Shown: piece after piece, positions 16,901-23,329 of the stretch
Numbering within the stretch: position 1 is the stretch's first letter
How the letters are laid out: each line of letters opens with the position of its first letter
Assembly (NCBI GenBank): GCA_947488845.1
Contig: CANLBM010000012.1
Span: 62,001-126,000 of the forward strand
DNA: 64,000 nt
Source of the DNA: an uncultured Sphingomonadaceae bacterium
Lineage (GTDB): Bacteria; Pseudomonadota; Alphaproteobacteria; Sphingomonadales; Sphingomonadaceae
Reading direction: 5' to 3'
Translations under genes and position numbers: made by a program
Notes under the pieces: model-generated
What the model was told of the DNA's origin: nothing
Database searches by the model: none
Seen by the model: the letters and a program-made list of their open reading frames with translations, nothing else

Positions 16901-17661
16901 GCGATGCAGGTGAGAATGTCGTGCAGCGGGCGCTGTTCCGGCGTTGCATAGAGCGGGTCATTGGTGGCGATAAGCGGGATGCCGGTCGTTTCCGAAAGAC
17001 CGTGTAGCCTGGCAAGATGGCGCTTGTCCGGCCCCGAGCGCGGCATGGCCGCGCCCAGCCAGATATGGGGGGTGCGGGAACGAAGTTGCCAAAATATTTC
17101 CTCCCCGTGCGCAGCATGGGGAGGGGGACCATCCGAAGGATGGTGGAGGGGCCGCCGCGCAGAAACTCTCCCGCCGCCAACCCCTCCACCATCAGCCGCC
17201 GCTTCGCTCTGGCTGACGGTCCCCCTCCCCGAAGCTGGTGCTTCAGGGAGGATGATCAGCGCCCAGTCGTCCGAGCACCACTCCAGCAAATCCGCCTCAT
17301 GGAGAAAACAATCTCCCTTCTCCGCCCGCAAATTGCCGGTCGAGAGCAGCCGCGTCAGCCGCCCCCAGCCGCGCCGGTTGCGCGGATAGACAATCACTTC
17401 CGGCGTCTCGTCGGCAAAGACCAGCCGCGATCCGACGATCAGTTTGAAATCCGGCAGCACCAGCCCCTCTTCCGCCGCATCCTCATGCGCCCGGCGCAGC
17501 GCGGCATGCGCGCGCACCACCCCGGCGACGCTGTTGCGGTCGGCAATCCCGATGCCGGTCATCCCCAGCGCCATCGCCTGCAGCACCATGTCGGCGGGGG
17601 ACGAGGCGCCGCGCAGGAAGCTGTAATGGGTGGAAGCGGCGAGTTCGGCGAAAACCGTCAT
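13963..17661 (-). CDS. dnaE2: Error-prone DNA polymerase DnaE2 (ImuC) with three in-frame repeat insertions
   Basis: C-family translesion polymerase of the SOS mutasome, working with ImuB. The N-terminal PHP domain begins FAELAASTHYSFLRGASSPA. The palm carries GRGSAANSAVCYLLGIT and EERREPPDIDVDFEHERREE (catalytic Asp residues). The C-terminal region has the tandem HhH and OB-fold (AGVVLIRQRPGKGNAVFITLE). At 1232 aa it is about 150 aa longer than usual. The excess is explained by three palindromic repeats translated in frame at residues about 137-188, 599-642 and 892-943, each entering as ILPEA and leaving as GEE. ATG 17661 lies inside another repeat and has no Shine-Dalgarno. Confidence 0.95.
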   Translation of the reverse strand: MTVFAELAASTHYSFLRGASSPADMVLQAMALGMTGIGIADRNSVAGVVRAHAALRRAHEDAAEEGLVLPDFKLIVGSRLVFADETPEVIVYPRNRRGWGRLTRLLSTGNLRAEKGDCFLHEADLLEWCSDDWALIILPEAPASGRGTVSQSEAAADGGGVGGGRVSARRPLHHPSDGPPPHAAHGEEIFWQLRSRTPHIWLGAAMPRSGPDKRHLARLHGLSETTGIPLIATNDPLYATPEQRPLHDILTCIAEKTTIPKAGRLLAANAERFLKPPAEMARLFRDHPEAIAETQKLLGLVDFTLDELSYHYPEEPVPEGWTPQGWLSHLTWTAAHDRHGETLPERLRAKVEEELRLIEKMKYAPYFLTVHDIVKFAQDQGILCQGRGSAANSAVCYLLGITSADPMEHDLLFSRFISEERREPPDIDVDFEHERREEVIQYIYARYGRHRAGIAATVIHYRSRSAIREVGKALGLSEDITSRLSSTVWGSHGGKKPDKRFAETGLDPDNPEIRRLGDLVQQILQFPRHLSQHVGGFVLTQDRLDETVPIHNAAMDDRTFIEWDKNDIDTLGLMKVDILALGMLTCIRKAFDMLESLNILPEAKALGRGTARSAVEGPPPRPDAPPSRLRRATSPKLRFGEERWTLQNIPHEDPATYEMLCKGDSIGVFQVESRAQINMLPRLKPREFYDLVIQVAIVRPGPIEGEMVHPYLRRRSGVEKATLPSPSPPHDPDELKSVLGRTFGVPLFQEQAMKLAIVAADFSPGDANKLRRAMATFRNVGTIHHFEAKMITGMTAKGYERDFAERCYKQIQGFGSYGFPESHAISFARLVYVSSWIKCHHPAVFAAALLNSQPMGFYAPAQLVRDAREHGVEVREPDVNFSDWDNRVEKNILPEASASGRGTVSQSAAVADGGGASSARAATRRPLHHPSDGPPPHASRGEENFLRIGLRQIDGFREAWADQIAAARPFRTIEELAHKANLPARALRLLADADACRSLGLDRRQALWEVRRTPVNTLPLFEAAQAKELGQEAEAHLPAMTKGEHVVADYQSVRLSLKGHPMEFLRGRLREIGVLSCAELARAKNGSQAKVAGVVLIRQRPGKGNAVFITLEDESGVANLLLWARRFEKMRRPVMAARLMLATGEVQRSVEGVTHLMTTRVEDYSFMLDDISDRDRPDMPLSRADEVKRPIYRNEDRWAARQQEQATGPQPAYPRHGHPRNVRILPKSRDFH
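14832..14989 (-). repeat. Coding palindromic repeat, copy 2 in dnaE2 (158 bp)
   Basis: Bounded on the plus strand by TTTCCTCCCC and GGGAGGATG, with inner stems around GGGGAGGGGGACCATCC and GGTCCCCCTCCCC. It is nearly identical at both ends to copy 1 at 17097-17254 and has the same length; only about 25 bp in the middle differ. Read in dnaE2 it gives ILPEASASGRGTVSQS, then RRPLHHPSDGPPPHASRGEE. It interrupts the segment between SDWDNRVEK and LRIGLRQIDGFREAW. Confidence 0.9.
15735..15868 (-). repeat. Coding palindromic repeat, short variant in dnaE2 (134 bp)
   Basis: Same end sequences (TTTCCTCCCC and GGGGAGGATG) as the two 158-bp copies but 24 bp shorter, with a different centre. Read in dnaE2 it gives ILPEAKALGRGTARSAVEGP and ends LRFGEERW. 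It sits between AFDMLE(S) and TLQNIPHEDPATYEML, a place where other DnaE2 proteins have a short linker. The entry phase relative to the start codon is the same as for the other two copies. Confidence 0.88.
17097..17254 (-). repeat. Coding palindromic repeat, copy 1 in dnaE2 (158 bp)
   Basis: Plus-strand ends TTTCCTCCCC and GGGAGGATG with long internal inverted repeats. Read in dnaE2 it gives ILPEAPASGRGTVSQSEAAA, then RRPLHHPSDGPPPHAAHGEE. It lies in the PHP-domain region between SDDWALI and FWQLRSRTPHIWLGAAM. The frame is kept throughout with no stop codon. Confidence 0.9.
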
Positions 17662-17740
17662 TGCGAGGAGCCGCAGGCGACGCGGCAATCCAGAGCCTCT
17701 GAACGCCGCTCTGGATTGCTTCGCTGCGCTCGCAATGACG
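17657..17740. repeat. Palindromic repeat containing the dnaE2 start codon
   Basis: Ends are GTCATTGCGAG (17657-17667) and CTCGCAATGAC (17729-17739), with inner arms GGCAATCCAGAG and CTCTGGATTGC. This is a widespread proteobacterial intergenic repeat. Its left end, read on the minus strand, is CTCGCAATGAC, which supplies the ATG of dnaE2. It fills the 99-bp gap between imuB and dnaE2. Confidence 0.85.
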
Positions 17741-17760
17741 CGATCTCTAGCCGTCCGATT

Positions 17761-19317
17761 TTAAGCAAACAGCCCATGCACATACCAGTCCGGATTCGCT
17801 TTCTCCTCGCCATAAAGCCCGTGCCGGAACAGCCAGTAGCGGCGGCCGCGGGCGTCCTCGACGCGGTAATAGTCGCGGGTCAGGCCGCCCTTGCCCGGCT
17901 GCTGCCCGTCCTTGCGCTGCCACCATTCCGAGGCGATCCGCTCCGGTCCTTCATAGCGCATCACCTGATGGCTCTTGCGCCGCCAGGTGAAGCGATAGGG
18001 CGGGCCGTCGGGGACCTCGGCGATCACCTGCACCCGTTGCGGCGGGTCGAACATGTGCAAGGGGCGCATCGGCGGATTGTCGGGAGACTGCCGCTTCCAC
18101 GGCACCGGCGGCGGGGCGTTGAGCGCGGGCAGGGCGAGCAGGCCCTGTTCGGGGATATGGCTGTCGGCGGCGGCAAATTTCTGCACCCGGTCGCGGCCCA
18201 GTCTGGTGCTGAGCTGGCTGACCAGAGCAACTTCATCGCCGCGCCGGTCCTCGCCACCCTCGAGCCGCAATTGTTGCGGCGCCAGCATCTCCGAAGCGAC
18301 AATGCTCAGCCGGATCAGGTCATAGCCGAAGCCGGGGTTGAGTTCGTCGTTGAGCGCCTCGATCCGTTCGCGCAGCAGGCGTTTGAAAAGGGCTGCATCG
18401 CGGGTTGGCGCGCCGGTTTCCAGACCGAGCCGTGCGACATCACCATCGCAGCGGAACAGCATCATCCGGATCATCCGCGCGCCCTGGCCGCGCTCGTTGA
18501 GCCGTTCGGCGGCCTCGGCAAACAGTTCCGACAGACAGGCAAGCGCGGCATCGATATGGGTCAGCGGCTCGGCAAAACGGCGCTCGGTGACAATATTGCC
18601 GATCCGGCGCAGCGGATCGATCGGCCGGTCCTCCAGCCCCAATATCCGGTCCAGCCGGAGCGTCAGGTCCATCCCGAAGCGCGCTGCCAGATTGGCGCGC
18701 GGCCGTTCGGCCAGATCGCCAATATGATAGAGCCCGGCCCGTTCGAGCGACTGGTGGGTCTTTGCATCCATGGCCAGCGCCGAGACTGGCAGCTGGGCTT
18801 CGGCGCCTTCCTTCAGGCCATGCCGGGCCAGCGCCAGCGCCGCGTCCGGCGTGCCGGCGAGCGCCCAGTCGCTGCCATAACCCGCGGCATCAAGCCGGTC
18901 CTCGGCATCCTGCGCCAGCCTTTCCTCATCACCGTGCAGATGCGCCGCGCCGGTGATATCGAGGATCAGCGCATAAGGCGGTTCGACCGCCACCATCGGC
19001 GTATAGCGCTCGCAGGCTTCGGCCAGCCGCGACAGCAGGTCGGCGTCGACCAGCGGCTGATGGTCAAAGGCGAGCAGGTCGGGCACCCGCGCCCGTGCAT
19101 CGGCGAGCTTCATGCCCGTGCCCAGACCCAGAGACACGGCCTGCCGGTCCGCCGCCATGATCACCATCGCGCCGCGGATTTTCTCGGTCAGCACGAAGGG
19201 TTGATCAGGCGGCCCGTGTGTCCTGATGATCCGTTCGGACGGCAGCCAGGGCAGGGACAGCGCCAGTATCCGGCGTGTTCTGCTCGCTTGGCTGCTCGCG
19301 GAAGACTTGATCGTCAC
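17761..19317 (-). CDS. imuB: ImuB, Y-family polymerase-like mutasome adaptor
   Basis: Y-family-like protein that bridges DnaE2, ImuA and the sliding clamp; catalytically inactive in studied members. It is 518 aa. The N-terminus RRILALSLPWLPSERIIRTH is typical, followed by the palm-like PFVLTEKIRGAMVIMAADRQ and the little-finger region. The Asp/Glu metal triad of active Y polymerases is not apparent: the first motif reads LSLPWLPSE rather than D-x-D-x-F-x. The chosen ATG gives a 113-bp overlap with imuA, longer than usual; a start nearer the RRILAL segment is possible. It is the middle gene of the imuA-imuB-dnaE2 operon. Confidence 0.93.
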   Translation of the reverse strand: MTIKSSASSQASRTRRILALSLPWLPSERIIRTHGPPDQPFVLTEKIRGAMVIMAADRQAVSLGLGTGMKLADARARVPDLLAFDHQPLVDADLLSRLAEACERYTPMVAVEPPYALILDITGAAHLHGDEERLAQDAEDRLDAAGYGSDWALAGTPDAALALARHGLKEGAEAQLPVSALAMDAKTHQSLERAGLYHIGDLAERPRANLAARFGMDLTLRLDRILGLEDRPIDPLRRIGNIVTERRFAEPLTHIDAALACLSELFAEAAERLNERGQGARMIRMMLFRCDGDVARLGLETGAPTRDAALFKRLLRERIEALNDELNPGFGYDLIRLSIVASEMLAPQQLRLEGGEDRRGDEVALVSQLSTRLGRDRVQKFAAADSHIPEQGLLALPALNAPPPVPWKRQSPDNPPMRPLHMFDPPQRVQVIAEVPDGPPYRFTWRRKSHQVMRYEGPERIASEWWQRKDGQQPGKGGLTRDYYRVEDARGRRYWLFRHGLYGEEKANPDWYVHGLFA

Positions 19318-20122
19318 GGTTCCACTCCAGTCGGGCGCTCAGCCCATAAAGACCGCTGCGATGGCGCAGCAGATTGATATCGAAAGCAGGATGGCCCGGA
19401 GCATTGGCTTCGAGCGCGAGCGACGGCGCCGCAGCCACTGACCAGCGGCTGAAGGCAGCGGTCGGCAGAGGATTGTCGGGATCGCTGCCGGAGCGCAGGA
19501 TCAGGCTGAGGGTGCCGGACTTCTGCGCCGACAGCGACAGGCGGCGGGTGGCGGTCAGGTCGAGGCCCCTGGGTTTCTTGCCCGCCAGTTCGATGATCAC
19601 CGCCGCCATTGCCGAGGATTGCACCCCGTCGGCCGCCGCGCGCAGCGCCGCGATAGCATCCGGCGCATCGACATGGAGGATGCTGTCCGGATCAATGCCC
19701 AGTTCCGCCAGCCCGGGCGGGTAGAGCCGGCCTTGCCGTCTGGCTTCGCCGCTTTCGCTGATCCACAGGATGGGCCGTTCTTCCTGATCCAGGTTCCGGC
19801 AACGCTGCGCCAGCAATAGCGCCATCGCCGCTGTGCTGGTCCGGTCATCCTTGCTCGCCGCGTGCAGTTCGTGCAGCGCCGCGCGCGGCAGGCCGTCGAC
19901 TCCCGCATTGCCGCGCAAGGCGGCGTCGATCCTGTCGACACCAAAGCCGAAATGCGACGGCACACCGTCATCCTCCGCCGCCCTGACCCCGGACGATGCC
20001 AGAATTTTGGCAAGCCGCGCCCGCAAGACAGAGGGTTTCGCTGGTATCGCCGGAGGCACAGCAGAGGGGTTGTCCGGTGAAGGCTCAAGAGCCTGACCCG
20101 AATCCGAATCGATATCGTTCAT
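19205..20122 (-). CDS. imuA: ImuA, RecA/SulA-like mutasome protein
   Basis: SOS-induced RecA-like protein that binds ImuB and RecA in mutagenic translesion synthesis. It is 305 aa from ATG 20122. Recognisable blocks are FGFGVDRIDAALRGNAGVDG followed by LPRAALHELHAAS, then LDQEERPILWISESGEARRQ. The C-terminal half ends with LSARLEWNRDDQVFREQPSE. The open frame extends to 20191. I chose 20122 because a LexA box and a -35-like TTGACC (minus strand, 20160-20155) lie just upstream, which would put transcription start close to this ATG. First gene of the operon. Confidence 0.9.
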   Translation of the reverse strand: MNDIDSDSGQALEPSPDNPSAVPPAIPAKPSVLRARLAKILASSGVRAAEDDGVPSHFGFGVDRIDAALRGNAGVDGLPRAALHELHAASKDDRTSTAAMALLLAQRCRNLDQEERPILWISESGEARRQGRLYPPGLAELGIDPDSILHVDAPDAIAALRAAADGVQSSAMAAVIIELAGKKPRGLDLTATRRLSLSAQKSGTLSLILRSGSDPDNPLPTAAFSRWSVAAAPSLALEANAPGHPAFDINLLRHRSGLYGLSARLEWNRDDQVFREQPSEQNTPDTGAVPALAAVRTDHQDTRAA

Positions 20123-20131
20123 GATTTGTTC
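20117..20131 (-). promoter_or_regulatory. LexA (SOS) box at the imuA start
   Basis: On the minus strand the sequence is GAAC-AAATCAT-GAAC, an exact match to the alphaproteobacterial LexA consensus (direct repeat GAAC-N7-GAAC, equal to GTTC-N7-GTTC). It overlaps the imuA start codon at 20122-20120. A third GAAC lies upstream in the palindrome GTTCTAAAATATAGAAC (20128-20144). imuA operons are known LexA targets, which fits. Confidence 0.85.
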
Positions 20132-20260
20132 TAAAATATAGAACAAGCGGATTTGGTCAAGCCTGTTCACGATTTGCGAGATCAGGCGCAACAGGCTTTA
20201 TCGCATAATGCTTGACCGGAGGCGCGGGGAAGATGAACATGGTTCAACAGGAGGAATGCC

Positions 20261-21061
20261 ATGAAAACCACTTTGCTGAAACTGTCTGCCCTTGGCCTTG
20301 CGACCACGGCCCTTGCGCCCTTGCCATTGCTGGCCAAGCATCATGAAGCCGCTGAAACGGAGACAATGGGGACTCTCGACGTGGCCGCGACCCAGGCTGC
20401 GCTGACCGCTGCACAAGGCCGGTCGGACGAAGACAAGGCCCGTGATGCCAGCCGAAAGCCGGCGGAAGTATTGGCCTTTCTCGGCTTGAAAAAAGGCGAT
20501 GTCGTGCTCGACCTGATCGCATCCGGCGGCTGGTATAGCGTAGCGGCGGCGATTGCGACCGGGCCGGAAGGCAAGGTCTATGCGCAGAATCCGGCGGAGG
20601 CGCTGAAAATACGTGACGGCGCCTATGAAACGGAAATAGCGGCCAGACTCGCGGCCAATGACTTGCCGCAGATCGAACGGCTGAACCGCGAAATCACCGA
20701 TCTTGGCGTCGCCAACGATAGTATCGACGTGGCGATCACCGCGCTCAATTTCCATGATGTCTACAATAGTTACGGGGCCATGGCGGCAACCGGCATGTTG
20801 CTTGCGGTAAAGGCCAAGCTGAAACCGGGCGGGAGTTTCGGGCTGATTGATCATGTCGGTGATCCCGACGGTGACAATAAGGCCTATCACCGGATTGATC
20901 CGGCTTTGGCGGTGGCTGTCGCGGAGGCGGCGGGCTTCATCGTCGAACGCGATGAAAATCTGCTCGCTGGTGATGGCGATGATCATGGCAAGAATGTCTT
21001 CGATCCTGCCGTGCGCGGAAAGACCGACCGGTTCATATTGAAGCTGACCAAGCCGGAGTAA
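20261..21061 (+). CDS. Exported class I SAM-methyltransferase-like protein
   Basis: 266-aa protein with an N-terminal signal peptide (MKTTLLKLSALGLATTALAP to about residue 26). It is followed by a Rossmann methyltransferase-like core: LKKGDVVLDLIASGGWYSVA is motif I, with G-x-G degenerate to ASGGW, and LKPGGSFGLIDHVGDPDG is a later strand. Homologues are often annotated as class I SAM-dependent methyltransferases. A periplasmic location is odd for an enzyme needing SAM, so the true activity is uncertain. A strong AGGAGG precedes the ATG. It is divergent from imuA. Confidence 0.8.
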   Translation: MKTTLLKLSALGLATTALAPLPLLAKHHEAAETETMGTLDVAATQAALTAAQGRSDEDKARDASRKPAEVLAFLGLKKGDVVLDLIASGGWYSVAAAIATGPEGKVYAQNPAEALKIRDGAYETEIAARLAANDLPQIERLNREITDLGVANDSIDVAITALNFHDVYNSYGAMAATGMLLAVKAKLKPGGSFGLIDHVGDPDGDNKAYHRIDPALAVAVAEAAGFIVERDENLLAGDGDDHGKNVFDPAVRGKTDRFILKLTKPE

Positions 21062-21076
21062 AAGCGGCCATCCGAT

Positions 21077-21107
21077 AAAAAACCGCTCCTGCGCGAGGCA
21101 GGAGCGG
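21077..21107 (-). terminator. Rho-independent terminator of the dps / small membrane protein unit
   Basis: The minus strand reads CCGCTCCTGC-CTCG-CGCAGGAGCGG followed by TTTTTT: a GC-rich stem of about 10 bp with a U tract. It lies 31 bp after the stop of the 40-aa gene and just beyond the convergent methyltransferase gene. Confidence 0.85.
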
Positions 21108-21137
21108 CAAGGGGGCACCAAGGAAGATTGAAGCCCT

Positions 21138-21260
21138 TTAGAAAAAGCCGGTGACGGCGGCCAAGGCGATGACCGCCAACAGAGTCGATACACCGAGCAC
21201 GATGGTCATGTGGCGGGTGGTGAGGCCCTGACGGGCGCTGGTTTTGTCTAGTTTTTTCAT
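21138..21260 (-). CDS. Small single-pass membrane protein (40 aa)
   Basis: MKKLDKTSARQGLTTRHMTI is a basic N-terminus, followed by one transmembrane helix (VLGVSTLLAVIALAAVTGFF) to the end. I chose ATG 21260 because AGGAAAACGAG lies directly upstream; a longer frame to 21320 lacks support. It starts 35 bp downstream of dps and is followed by a terminator, so it is probably cotranscribed with dps. Function is unknown. Confidence 0.7.
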   Translation of the reverse strand: MKKLDKTSARQGLTTRHMTIVLGVSTLLAVIALAAVTGFF

Positions 21261-21295
21261 CTCGTTTTCCTGTTTCTCTGGTGGTACCGGATCCA

Positions 21296-21784
21296 TTACA
21301 TGCTGGCCGAGAGCATCCATGATGCTTCTTCCAATGCACCGATCCGTGCGGTCAGCAGGTCCGCGGTGAACACATCATCTGCCTCGTCAGCGATTTTCAC
21401 AAATTCGCGCATCTGGTCGGCTACGGTTAGCGTATCGCTCGACAGTTGCTTGAGCATGGCTTTGACATCGCTAGTATCCATCTTATCGTCGATCGCGCTA
21501 TTCTTTATATAGGTGGAGAGACCAACCGGCGTTTTTGCGCCCAGCGCCCGGATCCTCTCGGCGATTTCATCGATCGAAGCAGCTAGATCCTCATACTGGC
21601 CTTCGGTCAGCTTATGGATACCGAGAAACTGCGGGCCGGTGACATTCCAGTGGACCGACTGGGTCTTTTGATAAAGCACATAGGTGGAGGCGAGAGTTTC
21701 GCCGAGCTTATCGGCGACAGCGGCCCGGTCGGCCTTTTTGATGTCGCTCTTCATCTCGCGGAGGTCTGCGGTTCTGACAGTCAT
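21296..21784 (-). CDS. dps: Dps / ferritin-like DNA-binding stress protein
   Basis: Dodecameric mini-ferritin that oxidises and stores iron with peroxide and protects DNA. It is 162 aa, normal length. The ferroxidase region is visible: SVHWNVTGPQFLGIHKLTEG (His plus Asp/Glu environment), then QYEDLAASIDEIAERIRALG, followed by ADEADDVFTADLLTARIGAL. The N-terminal tail is lysine- and arginine-rich, as in DNA-binding Dps. It neighbours a DJ-1/PfpI gene on the other strand, which fits an oxidative-stress group. Confidence 0.92.
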   Translation of the reverse strand: MTVRTADLREMKSDIKKADRAAVADKLGETLASTYVLYQKTQSVHWNVTGPQFLGIHKLTEGQYEDLAASIDEIAERIRALGAKTPVGLSTYIKNSAIDDKMDTSDVKAMLKQLSSDTLTVADQMREFVKIADEADDVFTADLLTARIGALEEASWMLSASM

Positions 21785-22008
21785 AAATTTGGCTTTCTTT
21801 TTGTTCCTTTTTGTTACGCCCGACGGGTTGGCTGGGCGCGGTATCTGTCAAACTTACGCGCCGCTGACGATCTGGTTCCATGTTTCCGTTTGAAAATCGA
21901 AACTGTCACTGAGAGATGAGCGACCGCGTTAAAGGTCCCGAATTTCTGGAACGAATTTGCACCTGGCTGCGTAGACCTGTTGCAACCTCTAACGAAAGGA
22001 AGACAGAA

Positions 22009-22575
22009 ATGACGAACATTTCAAACGCAAAAATAGCAATCCTGGCGACGGACGGTTTTGAAAAATCGGAGCTTTTCGAACCCAGGAAACAACTGATCGA
22101 CGCCGGTGCGGATGTTACCATCGTGTCTCTGCAATCCGGCTCGATCAAAAGCTGGGATGAAAAGGACTGGGGCGAAAGTATCGCCGTCGACATGATCGTG
22201 GACAATGCCAAAGAAAGCGATTTTGACGCGCTGGTTTTGCCGGGCGGGCAGATGAACCCGGATATATTGCGGGTAGAAGACAAGGCGGTCGATTTCGTGA
22301 AAGCCTTTTTCAACGCCGGCAAACCGATCGCGGCCATTTGCCATGCGCCATGGCTGTTGATCGAGGCGGATCTGGTGCAGGGCCGAAAGGTCACCGGGTA
22401 CAAGTCGATCAAGACCGATCTGATCAATGCCGGTGCGCGGTTTGAAGATAGCGAAGTGGTGGTCGACAACGGCCTGATTACGTCGCGCCACCCCGGCGAT
22501 CTCGACGCGTTCAGTGCAAAGATCATCGAGGAGGTCAGGGAAGGCATCCACAAGCGCACTCAGAAGGCGGCCTAA
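22009..22575 (+). CDS. DJ-1/PfpI family protein (type 1 glutamine amidotransferase-like)
   Basis: 188-aa DJ-1/PfpI protein. The nucleophile elbow is AAICHAPWLL (Cys followed by His); the N-terminal KIAILATDGFEKSELFEP and the acidic residue in GFEKSEL are typical of the PfpI/YhbO subgroup. Members act as stress-induced deglycase-, protease- or chaperone-like proteins. I chose ATG 22009 because GAAAGGAAGACAGAA precedes it; the frame is open to 21916. It is divergent from dps, so the 225-bp gap probably holds both promoters. Confidence 0.9.
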   Translation: MTNISNAKIAILATDGFEKSELFEPRKQLIDAGADVTIVSLQSGSIKSWDEKDWGESIAVDMIVDNAKESDFDALVLPGGQMNPDILRVEDKAVDFVKAFFNAGKPIAAICHAPWLLIEADLVQGRKVTGYKSIKTDLINAGARFEDSEVVVDNGLITSRHPGDLDAFSAKIIEEVREGIHKRTQKAA

Positions 22576-22746
22576 CAAAAGGCGGCCTAATCCGATCGGT
22601 CTTTGCTGATCGATTGCGATATAGCTGCCTTCTGTCCTGCTCATGCCTCAACTCGCCTCAATCGCCTTAACAAATTCGGTCATGGCTTTTTACCTAGAAG
22701 GCTTTGGCGGTTGAGCGCCATTTTTTGGAACTTTAAGGAGTAAAAT

Positions 22747-23265
22747 ATGAAGAATTTTCTGACCCTCGTTACCGGCGCTGCGCTGCTCGCGGCCACACCA
22801 GCATTGGCGCAAGATGCTGCTCCGGCTGTCGAAGTCCAGGCGGGGATGAAGGTTGTCGGACCCAATGGCGGTGATGTGGGTACAGTTGATTCTGTAGTCG
22901 ATGGTGCCGTGATTGTGGATACGGGCAAGAACAAGGCAGCCCTCGCGCCCAACGCCTTTGCCAAGGCGGAAAATGGTCTGTCGATCATGATGACCCAGGC
23001 TGATCTCGATGCCGCGATCGAAAAGGCGGCTGTCGACGCCAAGGCCCAGTTGCTCGCTGCGCTGACTCCGGGAACCGAAGTGAAAACCGTAAATGGCGCT
23101 GCGGTCATTGGTAAAATTCAGGAAGTCGATGCCGAATATGTGACCATCGACCATGATGGCCAACCGGTGAAACTGCCTGTCGATGCTTTCATGGACAAGC
23201 CAGATGGCGTTGCTATCACGATGACCGAAGACCAGTTCAACGCTGCGCTTACCGGCACGCAATAA
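22747..23265 (+). CDS. Exported protein with two PRC-barrel-like repeats
   Basis: 172 aa, signal peptide MKNFLTLVTGAALLAATPAL, cut after ALAQ. Two similar beta-rich units follow: GMKVVGPNGGDVGTVDSVVD with GAVIVDTGKNKAALAPNAFA, and GTEVKTVNGAAVIGKIQEVD with EYVTIDHDGQPVKLPVDAF. Each unit is followed by a short helix with M-T-x-x-x-L/F (MMTQADLDAA, TMTEDQFNAA). This looks like a PRC-barrel-type duplication. Probably periplasmic; function unknown. Confidence 0.75.
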   Translation: MKNFLTLVTGAALLAATPALAQDAAPAVEVQAGMKVVGPNGGDVGTVDSVVDGAVIVDTGKNKAALAPNAFAKAENGLSIMMTQADLDAAIEKAAVDAKAQLLAALTPGTEVKTVNGAAVIGKIQEVDAEYVTIDHDGQPVKLPVDAFMDKPDGVAITMTEDQFNAALTGTQ

Positions 23266-23273
23266 GCTTTTAC

Positions 23274-23311
23274 TTTAGCGGCGGCGGCTGAATGGGCCTG
23301 CCGCCGCTAAA
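23274..23311. terminator. Hairpin between convergent genes (probable bidirectional terminator)
   Basis: A perfect 12-bp stem TTTAGCGGCGGC / GCCGCCGCTAAA with a 14-nt loop, located between the ends of the exported protein gene and ribH. The A/T bases closing the stem on both sides give short U runs in each direction. The position and strong stem support a shared terminator. Confidence 0.7.
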
Positions 23312-23329
23312 TTTCGGACCATTTTTTGA

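Noticed and set aside
14832..17254. Repeats in dnaE2 as assembly artefacts or CRISPR-like repeats
   Set aside because: The three copies sit in different contexts, differ in their centres, and keep the reading frame. They are palindromic elements, not regularly spaced direct repeats with spacers.
17017..19377. 786-codon open frame on the plus strand
   Set aside because: Antisense to imuB and the start of dnaE2; rich in Arg/Pro/Gln with no domain.
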